Source of the DNA: Lepisosteus oculatus
Lineage: Eukaryota; Chordata; Actinopteri; Semionotiformes; Lepisosteidae
Length of the DNA: 64,000 bases
Direction of reading: 5' to 3'
NCBI RefSeq assembly: GCF_040954835.1
Contig: NC_090696.1
Location: 72,167,722 to 72,231,721 of the forward strand
Part shown: positions 11,457-25,300 of the stretch, in pieces
How the letters are laid out: every line of letters begins with the position of its first letter
How positions within the stretch are numbered: the first letter of the stretch is position 1
Program-made: the position numbers and the translations under genes
Notes under the pieces: generated by a model
What the model saw: the letters and a program-made list of their open reading frames with translations, nothing else
What the model was told of the DNA's origin: nothing
Database searches by the model: none

Positions 11457-14347
11457 AGTCCCGGGTGACACACAACCTTCGTGCAATATAATCTGTATGC
11501 AGCGCACTACGCAAGCGGAGCACTGACAAGGAACAATTGTTAAGACTGAGGAAGCACTGTTTGTGAGCTATAAGAAATATGCCTGCAGTAATGAGCCAGC
11601 AGAGCAGGGAAGTGTACGCTAAAGGGATGGTGTACGCTAAACTTTTGGTAAAAAGGGAGATTACTTTATAATAACAAGGTTTGAATACCCATTTTTTTTT
11701 CTCAAACTGGGAGTCCTGAACGTTATCGCTTCCTTGGATCATGAGATTCAGACAGAAGAATTTTACACACGATGCAATTATATTTTCCTCCTTAAAATGA
11801 AAAACTGTTTATTTACCTCGAACACGGCAATTTCAGGGCTTTTGTAGCAGCAGCACCACTAACCTGTCAGACCACATGCCGGTGGTGGGTTTTACCCAGA
11901 AGCACTTTTCCACAAGTATGACTGAAGTGCGAGAGATTTGTTATTTGTTGGGAAAGGCTGGAGACTGATCTCTCAAATGAATGTGCTATTACCTCAGTGG
12001 CAGTAAATGCTGGTCTTGCATTTGGGGAAAATACCATGCACCTGATACAATCTTGAGGGTAGGAGATTAAAAATAGAAAGAAAAGCTCTCTCCCATGTTT
12101 TACTGAATTTTTGCTTCCCTCTTTTCACTTGATTAACTGTACTCCACAATAGTAAACTGAAGATTGCTTTGAGTAGTGCACCACATCATCAAATTGATCA
12201 GTTGGAAGCCTTTTTATCTGGGGGTTTAGTACTTCAATAACTTGCCTCTCTACTCCCTTCTGTGGTGATACATATAAAACAGTCGCCACAAAATGCTAAA
12301 AACTGGTCATTGGGTTCAGAAACCTTAAGAATATTTTAGTAAAAAGGTGGGTCTTTTGCAGTTTTATGCTGAATGCATTCCAAGAAAAACAGACTTCTTA
12401 TGGAAACGCACAAAAATGAAGAAGCACAGTCTACACAGACTTAGGATCAATTAGAACGGTATGTAGAAGGTGTGATACAGTGGAAATACACAGTGGGTTT
12501 GTAATGAGAGCTTTTTAAAAAGTATGAATATGTACATAGGAATTTTTATTCTGGGCAGTCATTTACATAAAGTAATTGCACAGTCCTAATTGTCCAAAGT
12601 GCTTTGCATATAGATCTGTGATATTTATATAGTATGTACTGTATATATTAATATTTATATATTTTATTTTGTCACTAGCCAAAATGCTGCTGTTTTAGTA
12701 CAGTATTTTTGTATGTATGAAAGTCCCTTCCATTTTAAGTTGCAAGAAACAAAAAAGAGCTGGATACCATATTGCTAATGTACAGTAAGCTTGCTGTGTG
12801 GAAATAGCATCCTCAACATTTACTTTTTCCTCTGTGCTGTGCTTCACAGAGGCTTTGTATATCCTACATACACACAAGTCTGGCTTTTACAGATGTGAAA
12901 GCATGAGCAAAAGCATTTCATCAATAGCCATGTGTGTTTGAGTGTAGTATGTCTCATAGGATGAACTGTAGTCGACCTTTTCTTCACCCATTGAAATAAT
13001 CCTGTACATCATACTTCATGGGATTTAGGGCTACATCCCATACCACCTATCTTCATTGTGAAGCTTAACATTTCTCCACTTGTCAAGGGTGTGCGTGCTG
13101 AGGCTAATTTTCTTTTCACTGAGATGTCACCAAGAGTGCTTAATTTGCTTGCTTGTGTAACAGGCCTTGTCAGCATTTATTTTATTATTTTTTGTCCTGT
13201 TAATGTGAATTCCTCTATTCCAGTCTGCTAACTAACAAGGAGGTGTGGTACAATGGCCTCTTGTTTAGAATCATTATTATAGTTCTTATGTTCTTTGTTG
13301 TGTTTTGAATTAGTGTTCGAAAAACCTTACTGCACATAAAGTGATAATTAGTCTTTAATACTCTTTAGAAGTGCCGTAGTTATTTTGCACGTTTGTCCAC
13401 CCAATACTTATTTAAATGTGCTTCCACTGACAGCACATATCAGCACAGCTGTGGTGAATGTCTTGGGCAATTTTCTTTGCTTTTACATTGACTTGTGAGA
13501 AGAGAGGACACAAAAGATAGAAGCAGGCACCTGAAGTGTTCCCTCACGATGTGCTGTTCTAGAATCAGCAGGTGGTTCTTCCAGATTTGTGTTCCAATTG
13601 ACGTGACTGACTTTGAGGATTAACCTCATCTCAGAGTTGTCAGTGTCAGGTACTGTAAATGGCCCTTCTTATCCAAGATGTATATGTTTTCGGAGCTATA
13701 CTAGTATCAAACGGCCATAAAATCCCTGTCCTAATCTAATATGCTTTATTTAAATATACAATTCTGCACATCTGAAAGAATGAAGTTTAAGACACCAGTG
13801 TGCTCTGGAGAATATATTTTGTTAGGGAAAACGTTGCACATCGGCAACAGAAAAAGTGAAATACAATCCAAAATCATATTTTTTGGAAAGTATTGATAAA
13901 CCAGTTCAACTAACCTATGTATACCATTTGTAGTAACTGGGGAAAGTGTTTTCCCATTTTTTTTTCTCTTTCAGACAGTACTACTGAAAAATTAAATCAA
14001 CAGTAACATACTTTAATATAAAAATATTTTTATTATTCATTTTCTCAACCAACATATAGGATGTATAGTACTAGTCAAGAGTCTCTTGTGCCTTTCCATG
14101 TGCCCTGACATAACACACTTTTATTCTCTTCTGTCCCGTTTTCAATGTGCTGTAATGTGTTCTGTTGTTTTGTTACGCCTGTGGAAGGATTGTAGCAGTT
14201 TGCACCTATTTTCTAATTGTGAAGATCAATGACGCCGATTGTTGTGACTCACTAAGAAATTCTCTTCTTCAGGAGAATTGTGTGTATAAAGTATATCAAT
14301 TGATACTTTGGAAGTTGTCTGTTTGATTTAGTATTTCTCTTAATAAA
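11457..14347 (+). other. ppm1k: Probable PPM1K 3' UTR
   Basis: AT-rich sequence without introns or coding potential follows the PPM1K stop. The first canonical AATAAA I find downstream is at 14342-14347, followed by a GT-rich stretch. That would give a 3' UTR of about 2.9 kb. An earlier cleavage site using ATTAAA-type signals (for example near 12066) is possible. The extent is inferred. Confidence 0.4.
14342..14347 (+). terminator. ppm1k: Candidate PPM1K polyadenylation signal
   Basis: AATAAA in the context CTTAATAAACTATTC, with ATTGTGATC and later GTCTATAACGTGT downstream as possible GU-rich elements. No cleavage evidence is available. Confidence 0.4.
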
Positions 14348-15687
14348 CTATTCTTAAAATACATTGATTGTGATCAATTTTATTGAAAAGGTCTATAACG
14401 TGTACCATTTTTTTTACCAGACATTTTATTTCCAGAGTTTCATTTTGTGGACATTAAGCTCCTTTACAGTTTTTTTTCCTCTGTAAAAACTGTAAGGTAG
14501 TCTTGGTGGTCTTCATCACACAAAGAGACATATGCAAACTAAATGTTGTCCATTCAAAGAAAGCATTGGAATGCAACTCAGTTAAGATGGAGAAGGATCC
14601 GTAAGAAATAGAACTATGAGAAAAATGACAGGGATCATAGAGAAAATAACATAGTAATGCTGCAAAATGAAAATATTGTGAAATAATATATGAGGAAAAG
14701 AAAAGGTGGCTGAGGGAAATAGCTGAAAGATAAATATAATATAGATATCATTATTATAAGTAAATAGATTTTGACATCTGGATAGCAGTGTGATCAGGCG
14801 GAGGTGCTCATTGCAATCAAACATTCTGCCACTAGATGGAGCCATAGAGCTAGTCTGCCGGTTTACAGGCGTAAAATATGCTAATTTGCTTTTTTCCCCC
14901 ACAAAGACAAGAGACTTCTTTAGAATTTAGAATTCTATAGATTTTGGACTCGTCTAAGTAATTGTGTGCACCTCATTTAGGCTTGCACCACCGTGCCACC
15001 CAAAATCATCATCACAGTATGTGATGAGGTGAAGAAGAAGCAGGATTTCTAGGTTGAAGTTGAAGAAGTGGGTCTAGTGACGGCACGTTTGGGCACTGGG
15101 TCCCCTGCAGGGCTGTAAGAGGGGAAGAATAAGAGCAGAAGCAGGCGAGCGGGTTCAGGGGACCTCCCCGAGGACGAGACAGGAGCATGAAGTGGAGAAG
15201 CCTTGCGTGGGAGCAGCAGGGCGATAGTGATGCCGTAAAAGTGAGTCACGGAGCTTTGGATAAGCAGGGGAAGAGAGGTCACCGTTACTAAGAGACGAGG
15301 CAGGGGAGGGCAGCAGAAAAACAAACACTTCAGACAGGGACCGAGCGTAGTGGTTTACAAGATGGCAGGACAGTTCCATGTCTTGCACGTCCTGTAAATA
15401 ATAAGACAGTGTGAGTGTGTGTCAGAGGAGAGATGAGCTAAGGGGTGTTATTTTAAGACCAGCTTTAATTGGTCGTCTCCCTGTGACGGAATTAGAGGGG
15501 CAGCAGCTGTGATAAACGAAGGCTATTTTGTCAACATCTCTCCTAAATACTTGATAATGCAGCAACGTTTCTATAGACTACTGGTTCCCAATCCTGCTCC
15601 AGGTGACCCACAGACCCGCTGGATTCCTGATCCAGCCAAGACCTCAGATACACAACCAAACCCTTCACTGACTTTAATAATAACAAC

Positions 15688-15688
15688 G

Positions 15689-15757
<69 letters not shown>

Positions 15758-15758
15758 G
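15688..15758. repeat. (ATT)n microsatellite
   Basis: About 23 uninterrupted ATT/TAT units, preceded by TAATAATAACAACG. It lies next to an AT-rich repeat element and is likely polymorphic. Confidence 0.98.
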
Positions 15759-15924
15759 TTGTTTTAACTGTCGTATTTTGTAAGTGAAATAAAATCCCCA
15801 AACTTCCCAAAGTAAGTCTTCAGTTATTTCATGAAGGTGGGCTGGAATGAAAACCAGCAGATGTGTGCGTCACCAGGACTGGGAGCCACTGAATTAGACT
15901 CATTAGCCAGTATCCACTTAATTA

Positions 15925-16180
15925 TAATAATTATAATAATTGCTTACACTTACTGTACACTCCACAGGTAATGGGGACTCCCCTCCACCACCACCAATGT
16001 GCAGCATCCATGACTCTGTCCTGTAGCACCACACACTACTCTGTTCACTGTAGAGTCCCTTACTGATCGCTGCACAATCCATTTCAAACTGACTTGCAGT
16101 TGAAGAAACCTCACCAACTCCCCCAGAACCCCAGAAGGTTGTCACATTGGTTCTAGATGGGTATATAGTCATTTCATTTC
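15925..16180 (-). repeat. Dispersed repeat ending in TAAGTGTAAG-AATTATTAT, copy 1
   Basis: On the minus strand this shares the words GGTGGTGGTGGAGGGGA, CCCCATTACCTGT and GTAAGCAATTATTATAAT with the copy at 53985-54300. The 3' end runs into an ATTATA-rich tail. This terminal region is shared by a widespread fish non-autonomous repeat. The family name is not known to me. Confidence 0.6.
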
Positions 16181-17453
16181 AACAACTGAGAGCAGTGTTC
16201 TTTCTCTTTCAGTCTGTGGAAGGCCAAGACAAGTTCCAAGCTGATTTCTTAATGAGCTAATTCAGCCAGTCACCCACTTGAATGAACACTTTAAATGTTG
16301 TGACACCCTCTGCAGAATGACTACACAACAATTGAACAGAACTCGACAAAAGTTTAATTCATTCCAAACGGGATTTTCTCACCCTGCTTCTTGAATTGGC
16401 TAATCGGAAATCGAATCTTTAAGAACCACTTGGTAAAGATGAATGAGTTTTCAATCAGCTTGAAGAAACCCAAAGGTATAGGTTTAGAAGTAATATTTTT
16501 AACGCATAATAAGCAGGACAATATCATGATTGAAGGCACATACTGTAATGTACAGCAACTATTTATTTTATATACTGTAGTTATTAGTACAAACTAGTAT
16601 GGATTGTTTTTAAAATAATTTAACATTGTTCCTAAGACAAGTGTTTCTTCTTCTTTGGCAGTGCAGAGTTTGGAGTAAATTTCCCGTTTTTTTGATAGCA
16701 TTGCCCATTCACAATTTGACATTAAAATAATATGTACTATATATGCCATACGGTAGCATACTGAAATTGCACTTGTCAAGTTCTGTGATCTTCACACACA
16801 TGACATGCTACAGTACATTGGGTGCAGAGAACAATGATATTATTTACATCAGTTTGTTCGGCCAACGCGATCATGACCATGTTCTTATTTCCAACATTTG
16901 TGAGGGTAATTGTCTAAATTTCCTGTTATTTTAAAGCATAATTTACTGGTAAATACACTCCATAGGTTATGTATAATATTGGAGTTTGGTTGTATTCACG
17001 AGAACTTTGCGAAAGATACAAAAGGTTTTCATACTGTACTTTCGAATTAATTATAATAAATGGAAAAATGGAAATACAAATTGCCAACTGGACTGGATCA
17101 GATTAGACGTGTGAAGTCGGAACACTTCCCCCTACACTCTGTGTTTTACACTTTCTGCAGTATCTTGCTTGCTCAGGCTGCTGTGACAATTACAGATTAC
17201 CGGAACGTTTTTTTTAAAGCTAAATGTCTTCAAATTAACATATAAAAACGATTTATTGTAACGCCATAATTTATCGTAATTTCACAACAGTGCCTAATTT
17301 TAAAAAAGCACAATTCTTCTTCAATCCATGAACATTTTTTTTTTACTTAATCCTAAATCCACTGAAGTGAAATTTAATGGAGCGCACGGATGAATGACAT
17401 GTGTGACTCGGATAAGAGAGACGATACCCTTCTACCCACTTCGTAATAGGTGG

Positions 17454-17460
17454 TATAAAT
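17454..17460 (+). promoter_or_regulatory. abcg2: Candidate TATA box for ABCG2
   Basis: TATAAAT in the context GGTGGTATAAATGTGCAG. It lies about 30 bases before a plausible transcription start (around 17485) and about 120 bases before a strong splice donor. It is the only well-placed TATA-plus-donor pair I find upstream of the ABCG2 coding start. Confidence 0.35.
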
Positions 17461-17484
17461 GTGCAGACAACCATAAACTAGAAT

Positions 17485-17576
17485 GCAAGCAAGTCTAACA
17501 CCCAGAAGTGGTCTTTCCAAGGACAGCGATAAGCATTTAGGAGCGAGCACCAAGTTTCTTTTTCTTCTGAAGAAGG
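17485..17576 (+). other. abcg2: Candidate untranslated first exon of ABCG2
   Basis: The stretch ends GAAGAAGG|GTAAGT, a near-consensus donor at 17577. The first coding exon has a strong acceptor (T-rich tract ending GTCTCAAAG at 19354) 16 bases before the ATG. Splicing 17576 to 19355 gives a 5' UTR of about 110 bases. ABCG2 in other vertebrates also starts with an untranslated exon. The left boundary is a guess from the TATA spacing. Confidence 0.4.
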
Positions 17577-19354
17577 GTAAGTCTGAGTTGGATTCATTAA
17601 AAGCACATACGTAATAATGAGTAATTATGTTATATTGCTAAATTCCTTTTACGTTTATTACGTCTAACGTTTTAATTATTTTGTGTGATATACGAAACAA
17701 CGTTATTTTAAGATGTGGTACCTTATTACTGTTATTTTGTGGGTTAGAAAATGCTGTCGGGTATTAAATCTCACATGTGCGTAGATTACTCGCAGCATTT
17801 TAAAACGCAGACATTGATAAAAGTTTTCATTAATTTTAGGTCTGTATGAATAAATCGCAGGTTTTGGTGGGGGGAAAAATGTTCCTTTATTAAAAACGCA
17901 CAAAGGTTTATTTGCACTAATCCATAAAACACCTGGCTTGTGTTGTGCGGTTATCACCAGAGGCGTTATCTCACACTTTATTTGAACATTTACTCCACAA
18001 TTACTAATTATTAATTAATTCTTACGTTAAATTAATTGATTTGTGTGCAAAACAAGAAAAACAACAGAGACGAATACGTCGAACCTTACAATTACACTAT
18101 TCTACAAATGTAAAAAAAAAAACTCCAGCTCCTTTCTGACCTACACTTGAGGTGTGAACCTGAGGTCCAGTTGGAGTTCATCCTCAGTACAGTTAAGTGC
18201 AAATAACTCATTCTGTTCTGACCGCTGCTTTTACTGGAGGAGGATGTGATTTGGACAGTTTGGACACGAATAAAATCCTGATATTTTGCCGATTCTTAAT
18301 TTTACAAAAATATTAGGAAACACGCGTTATACGGTCATATAGTCTGCTTTTAAATAAGCATTTTGGACTGTAATAGCACGATTTACTGTCGCATGTTGGA
18401 AGAAAACCTTTTTGGAATGGAAGGCCCATTCACAAACAAGGTTGTCTTACAAAACAAACAATGATCTGTTCATCGTTTTCCCTCTCCTATAAATTCGTCT
18501 GATGGAGCTGATGAAGGAATTGTTCAAACACGTGTTTAGTATACTTTCCACAATCTACATGCAGTAATTTAATTACGGGTACTTTTTAGATAAACGGGTT
18601 TGTAGTGGCTGTGTGTTGAGGCCCGGTGAGTTTGGGCCGGTTCTATGTGATTCTGACGAGGTGGCGCCAGTGGAGATTCTTCATGGAAATAAAGGTGCTG
18701 TTTCTTGTGGTGGGAGATTGGGTATCTACTCCTGCCGAAAGACAACTCTCACGTCGTCTTTTGCTCGTGTATTCAGGGATGGTTATGAAGGGGCAGCCCT
18801 GTGTGCGGTCTGTTAAAGAGCTCTGTTTGCTGCCTGAGTTCTTTATTTTCTAACTCGCATATTGTGCTGAACCCGTGAAGCCTCAGCTAGCATCCTGAAA
18901 TGTGTAGTTTCACCACAGTTTTTCCTAAACTGGCTCTCAAAACGTAAAATAAACTTTGTTTGGGACGTTTCAATCCTTTGTCTACGAGCCTGACATAGGA
19001 CATCTGACTATTTTTTATGGCAGCCACCAGGGCATTTTTGTACAGTACTTGGTTTACATGATGATGATGATGATGATAATAATAAGCAGCTCAAAGTGCT
19101 TTACAAACCAAGCGTAAAAATAAAATTTAAAAATTAAGAGATATACTTTCAGTTGTAAAGGAAAACACCGTAATACAGTAAAGCAACCTAAATGTCAATT
19201 TATGCTTGAAAAAGAAATACATAAACATTAGGAAAGTCGTAATAAAAGGACAATAAAAGATAAATAGAAAGAACAAATAACTAAAACCTGAATTAAAAAG
19301 ATATGTTTTCAAATGTTTTTGAAACATATTTGTCCATTTTTTTTTGTCTCAAAG
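17577..19354 (+). other. abcg2: Probable ABCG2 first intron
   Basis: AT-rich. Two overlapping short open frames at 18613-18853 lie in a slightly GC-richer patch, but they show no domain or splice support. A GATGAT/AATAAT run sits at 19057-19086. No gene is recognised. Confidence 0.5.
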
Positions 19355-19370
19355 GGAGTAACCCAAGAAG

Positions 19371-22300
19371 ATGGCTGATAGGATTGATCACTCCGCTGTC
19401 CGTGCATCAGATGGCGTCAGCACCAACGGAACCTGTGAAATAAAGATGTCCCCTCAAAACACAAAGTCCACTCGAGGATCCACAGTGAGCTTCCACAACA
19501 TCCACTACAGGGTGAAAGTCAGGAGTGGACCCCTGTGTAAAAGGAAGACCACCACAAAGGAAATCCTAACAGACTTGAAGTAAGTGTGTTTTCACCATTA
19601 TATCGCTTTGATGCACTCACAACCAAAAAACAAAAGACCTAAAGCAACACAGATGCGGTCAACATAATTGTCTGTGTTAAAATCAACACACAATAATAAT
19701 ACAAAAATACATTTTTTTAACACAAGAATGTGCTGTTTAATTTTTTTTACATTTCATTCCAAAATATTCTCCCAGTTTCATGGGTGACCAGAAATCCCCC
19801 ACAGAGCTCTTCAGTCTTCAATTTAAATCAGGTTTGCAGTGTTACTCTGCTGCAGTGTCTCACCTTCACCTCTCCACTTGTGTCTAGATTTTCTATGCCT
19901 GGTTAGGTTTTTGTTTTTCGACCATTATAGACGCATTTGATTTTGGAGTTAAAACTCCATGTCTTTTTAAAAAAAAAAAACTCAAGATATATGGCTGGGA
20001 AGATTTAAATGTTCGTATTTGCTGTTCAGATAACCTGAATGACTTGGCAATGATGTGTGCCTGCAGGCCCGGCATAAGAAGGCCAGTGTTCTTGTCTCTA
20101 TCTCCCTCTTTGCCTGAAGCTCCAGCCTGACCTAATTCTCACCTTTTCTTTTCTTCACCTTTGCCACCCCACCACTCTCCCTCTGAGGAAGGCACAGCGG
20201 CTGAAACATTGTGCCGTTTTACAGTACACCCACCCAATTCCTTATCCGCTTATCCAGTACAGCATCACGGGAGAGCTGGAGCCTAACCCGGCTAGCAATG
20301 GGGACACAAGGCGAGATACAGCCTGGATGGGACGCCAGTCCATCGCAGGGCTACTTTTTACATTTCTATGTAAAGTCCGTCTCTACTTCTTCATTTATAC
20401 TGTGATGGTAGACTGACGTGCTACAGTGAGATTTTAAGAAAACCACATGAAATGTGCAGCTTGACAGAAATATTAATACTAAGAAAGATACAGGAAGACT
20501 TTCTATAAAAATATAAAAATTAATGTTGGATCATGAGTATTACATAATTATGCCTTATGTTACTAAATTAATTTATTTCAAGTATTATTCAGGAAGCAGT
20601 AGTGGCCATTGACACCTATACTGTGTCATATCTTACAATAGTATAGACTAAGACATAAGCAAACTGCTGTTGGACCACAACCTGGGGTCTTTATTTTCCA
20701 GTGTATCCTCACACTCTTCCTTTACCCCTGCATCATGTGTGTGACGATCAGCTTTGAAAACTGGCTGCCTTCTGAACTGTAGGTTGTACACTCTCTGGCA
20801 AAAGACAGTTAAGATAAGACTTTACTTTCTAGTTTACCCAGGAAGCTCAGTATCACCAGAACTCCCTGCTGGCTTGAGTTACGTAGAGATATTATAAAAG
20901 CCAGCAACACAGTATTTAATCACAGTATTAAATCGAATCTTTTTCAGAACATGCGACCTTTTAATGAGTACTGAAGGATTTTCTTAAATATGGACTTGTA
21001 AAAACCAGTGAGTTGTGAGGAGGCTATTTTAACAACATGACTCGGAGCTGCAGGTGTAAACTGAGGGGAAACAACTGTTTTTGGATATACACTTCGTGAT
21101 ATTACCAAGAAGAGAAAGTTGTAGCTGTGGTGTTCATGGTGAAAAAGCTTATCTAACAGAAGACAGAAGTTACAAGGCATTAAAAACACACCCAAAATTC
21201 AATATGCAAGTTGCTTTCCTCTTCAAGTATGAAAAGGCTGTACATGGTGAATTGTTACATGTGATGATATGTTCATTATTTTAAAGGCACACACGCATCC
21301 CATTTGGACTCCTGTGTTTTATAATAATGCAGGCAGTGCCATGTAGGGTGACTGCTTATCTTCATGTTCAGATAAGCAGCTGAGAATCCCTTGTCTCACT
21401 GTACACATGCCATTGCTCTGGACACGTGTTTTGTCTGAGCGCAAGTTGAATTGCCAGAATTATGTAGTCAGATAGTACAAAGGTAGCTCTATTTGGAAAG
21501 CATAGTCGCATTTGTGGTTTCAGGCAACTAATGCACCAGCAGTCTGGAGTCATGATGAGCCTTCATTCTACTACAGCCCCAAAGCTTTCATTGCATGTGC
21601 CCTCATTTATTCCAGCCTATTTTAAAAAATAAAATATCTTTACTAATCACATTTGTTAACGTCATGCATGCCAAAGTAAGAAACACATTTTCATCTTTAC
21701 AAAATCATGCAGTCCCTGTTTTTCAAATGTCCTGTAACAGAAGTACAGTTTTTAACCATATTGCATCAGGCTGATTCTATACTTGTTCCCACTGAATGTG
21801 GTTTGTGTTGATAGGTAGAATGCAGTCTATACCCTCCAATGCAAGCAGAATACATACAGTAGTATGTCTAATATGTATCAGCATGTAGATGTAGATTAAT
21901 CTTCAATTTGCTTCCTCTCACATGACATCATTGCATTCACTTTGCATATAAATAGTGGCAATGACCATACTCTGTTAATTAAGAGAGAAATAACAGTAAC
22001 TTCCTCATAAATAATGCTGTACGTGCACCCTCTGATGGAAATATTAAGAATATTAAATAGCTGAACTTAAGTGTTTATCTCCTGCTTTCTGTTGGTCTGG
22101 TGCCTTATTCTCTTACAGAACAAGTTGTTTTAAAGCACAAGATAGAAACAAAAAATGGATTACATTATCTGGAATATTGTTGTTTTGTGTGGTCCTGAGA
22201 AACAAGAAGCTTCTAGACCACTCTTAACAATAAGCAATTGATTAGCCCAGTATTTTCTTGTACTTGACATTTCTTGACATGCACTTGACATTTCCCAGGA

Positions 22301-25300
22301 AAGAATAAATAATTCCACACAGGTTTTCAGCCTCTTTTCATAGTGTTAATTATATGATATTAAGCATGGTTTCTTGGCTATAATCTCTTTGATGAAAACT
22401 GTAGCACAGACTGCCAGAGAACAGAATTAAAACAGTCACGTGATGAACTTTAATGCTTTTATTCATAAGTTTGAGCCTTTAGCTATTGTTTTTCAAAAAT
22501 GTATTTGAAAAGGCTAGACGTGTTATGATAACTATATATATAGAATTAGAAGAATTTATAGAATTAGAAGTACTGTCTAGTAAAAGTACAGTTGTAAACA
22601 GAAGCTGTAAACGAATTCCTAAAAATAATTAAACCAGTAATGCTAATATTTTGTTTTTAATGCTCTGGCTGTCAAAGAATGTCACCTGCACTAAAGGCTT
22701 AAAAATGATTTCTAAATTCCGTTGCCGTTTATCACTATCTACTGTATACCAGTTTAAAATCTTTTATATATTTTTAGATTGCTTCCTACAATTCCCTAAG
22801 TTAGCAATAAGTGGTTTTCATGTTATCTACTGTATGTGTTATGTACAGTAATTAATGTAAATGTATTAATTTCCTGAAGTGTATGTTTGTATTTAAGAAG
22901 TTAAAGTTTATATTATTAAGCATCACCTGAAATTTGGAAGTTAGGTTTTGGAGGATAACTTTGTGGTTGAAATGGAAATTTTGACCATTTCAAACAAAAT
23001 TATATTCTTTTTTAATCCATTGCTGTTAAGCTAGAAGCTAGGGCATAAAAAGCACTTTTCTCTGACTGGAATTCTGAAAAACCGAGAATTTTAGTTTTTA
23101 ACTTAAAAGAATTCAAATTTTTCCCATTTTTATTGCAGTGGGATCATGAGGCCGGGTCTGAATGCTATTCTTGGAGCTACTGGCAGTGGGAAGTCTTCGT
23201 AAGTATTGCTGATGCGGATTCAACATATAATCAACATTTTGCGCTGCTGATTCCAGTGGTTTACAGTTGTAAAATAACATGGGATCTTATCTGTCTGTTT
23301 TCTGTTGTCAGATAGACCAAACAGTAGTGCTTTAAATGGGAGATAGTTAGTATGCTGGCCAGACATGCAGAAATGAAAACAGCTAGATTTATACATACTG
23401 TAAATAGGCATTTAAATGTTTTTTGAAGAAGAATGCACACATTGTGGCTTCAGTTGCCAAAACTTCACTTAGACCCTATAAATCTAAGCATTTTTAAAGA
23501 CCCTGTTAAAAAGGTGCATTTCCAGATTTTATGTATTAGCCTTGCAACAGTCTGGTTATTTCTGCATATTGGTGATACAGTGGACTTCATTGTGAGCAGA
23601 ACTCCCCTGAAACTGTGTATCTTGTACAGCATGTAGGACGCAGGTTTGTTAGACCCCATGATATATTTTTAAATGTTAAACCTGCAGCTAAATACTCCGT
23701 TACTGTGTTCTTACAATGTGCAGAGGGCCTAACTACATAATCCCGGTGCTGTATGGCCGATGCTCTTCTGCAAGAGTTCTGTGTGCGCAGAACGAGTGTG
23801 AGCCTGGTGTTTGTTCTTCTCTAAGGTTTCTGGATGTGCTGGCAGCACGGAAGGACCCATCGGGACTCTCTGGGGAGGTGCTCATCGATGGAGCCCCCCA
23901 GCCTCCCAACTTCAAATGCATTTCAGGCTACGTCGTTCAGGTGTGTATATTATAAAGCAACCCTCAGAAGCACAGCAGTGAAACTAATAGGCCTGTATTA
24001 GTACGCAGCTCTTGGAGAAATGTAGCCCTCAGCATTGCTTTCACAGCATGCTTCTAACTGAGAACAGGAGACATGAGAGGACCTGATAAAAGTCATCAAA
24101 TGTCTTCAATGTCCTGCCAGCCTGCCACTTAGCAGTCTTCTTCAGCTGAACCCCGCAACATAAACGCAACACAAATTGCAGAAGTGCAATTAAAACTGAG
24201 AAGCGGGGGCACGTCTTTACCTACAGTGTTGTGGGAGTCTGGAACAAGCTACCCTGCTGTGTCGTTGAAGCCACGACCCTGGATTACTCCTGGAAACAGC
24301 TGTATGAGATTCTCGGAATAGTGAGCTATAATGGGCTAAATGGGCATAATGGCCTCCCCTCGTGTGTTCGTACGTTACTAACATGAGACCATTTGAAAAC
24401 ACGTGGATTATAACAAAGAGATCAGGTTAATGTCCGCACTTCTTATACATCGTGGCATTAAACCTTTACTTTTTTTTTTCACTAGATCAATGTTCAGGCA
24501 AATGGCAACACCAAATCTTAATTCAATCCTTTTGGTAAAAACCTTTGTTTTTAAAAGATTGTGAGCAGTGAGCGCCTTCCCTCGCTGGTCCTGGTTCTCA
24601 GTCCTTAGCAAGGAGCCCATTGGGTCAGCCGTCCTCGGTGCCCGCCTGTCCCGTCTCCCTGTAGGCCTGTGCTACAGTAACTGCCCGCTGCGTTTCCCCA
24701 GGACGATGTGGTCATGGGGACTCTGACGGTGAGGGAGAACCTGCAGTTCTCCGCAGCTCTGCGCCTGCCGAGATCAGTGAGCGAGACGGAGAAGGTGCGC
24801 AGGGTGGACCAGGTCATCAAAGAGCTGGGCCTCACCAAAGTGGCAGATTCAAAGGTGAGACAAATGATGTAACTCAGCGCCTCCGCTTGATGCAATTTGT
24901 ATTTTGTTGAAGCCATTACACATTGTGTGGAAGCAGCCATTTTCTATTTGAGCTGTATTTGAAAGTGTGGGCTTTTAATCCCTGAGAGATCCGGTCCTGT
25001 GGGCAGTATACTGTAGTATACATTGAGTCACCATTAAATCATCAATTTCTTGGAACAGTTTGTGATACATTAAGCAGGTGATGTGAAAGACTAAACAATT
25101 TAGAGAACATTTGCAACACAGATTTGAATATCCATCATCCCTCAAAGATCAGTTTCCTTAATCGAAGGAATCAGATGGCAAGGTTATGTATTAATTGCAT
25201 GTGTAAGTGTCTGCGCTGTTTCCTGAATTCAGGTTGGAACCCAGCTGATCCGGGGAATTTCTGGAGGAGAACGAAAGAGGACCAACATTGGAATGGAGCT

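Larger units (their letters stand above)
14348..17453. other. Intergenic DNA between PPM1K and ABCG2
   Basis: About 3.1 kb without convincing genes. It holds an ATT microsatellite (15688-15758), a reverse-oriented copy of a dispersed repeat (15925-16180), and AT-rich spacer. The short open frames here include translated microsatellite and repeat and are not credible genes. Confidence 0.75.

Noticed and set aside
15509-15810. Poly-isoleucine frames on both strands
   Set aside because: Translated ATT microsatellite.
18613-18853. Two overlapping short frames in a GC-richer patch before ABCG2
   Set aside because: No start context, domain or splice support; they overlap each other in different frames and sit in the probable first intron.
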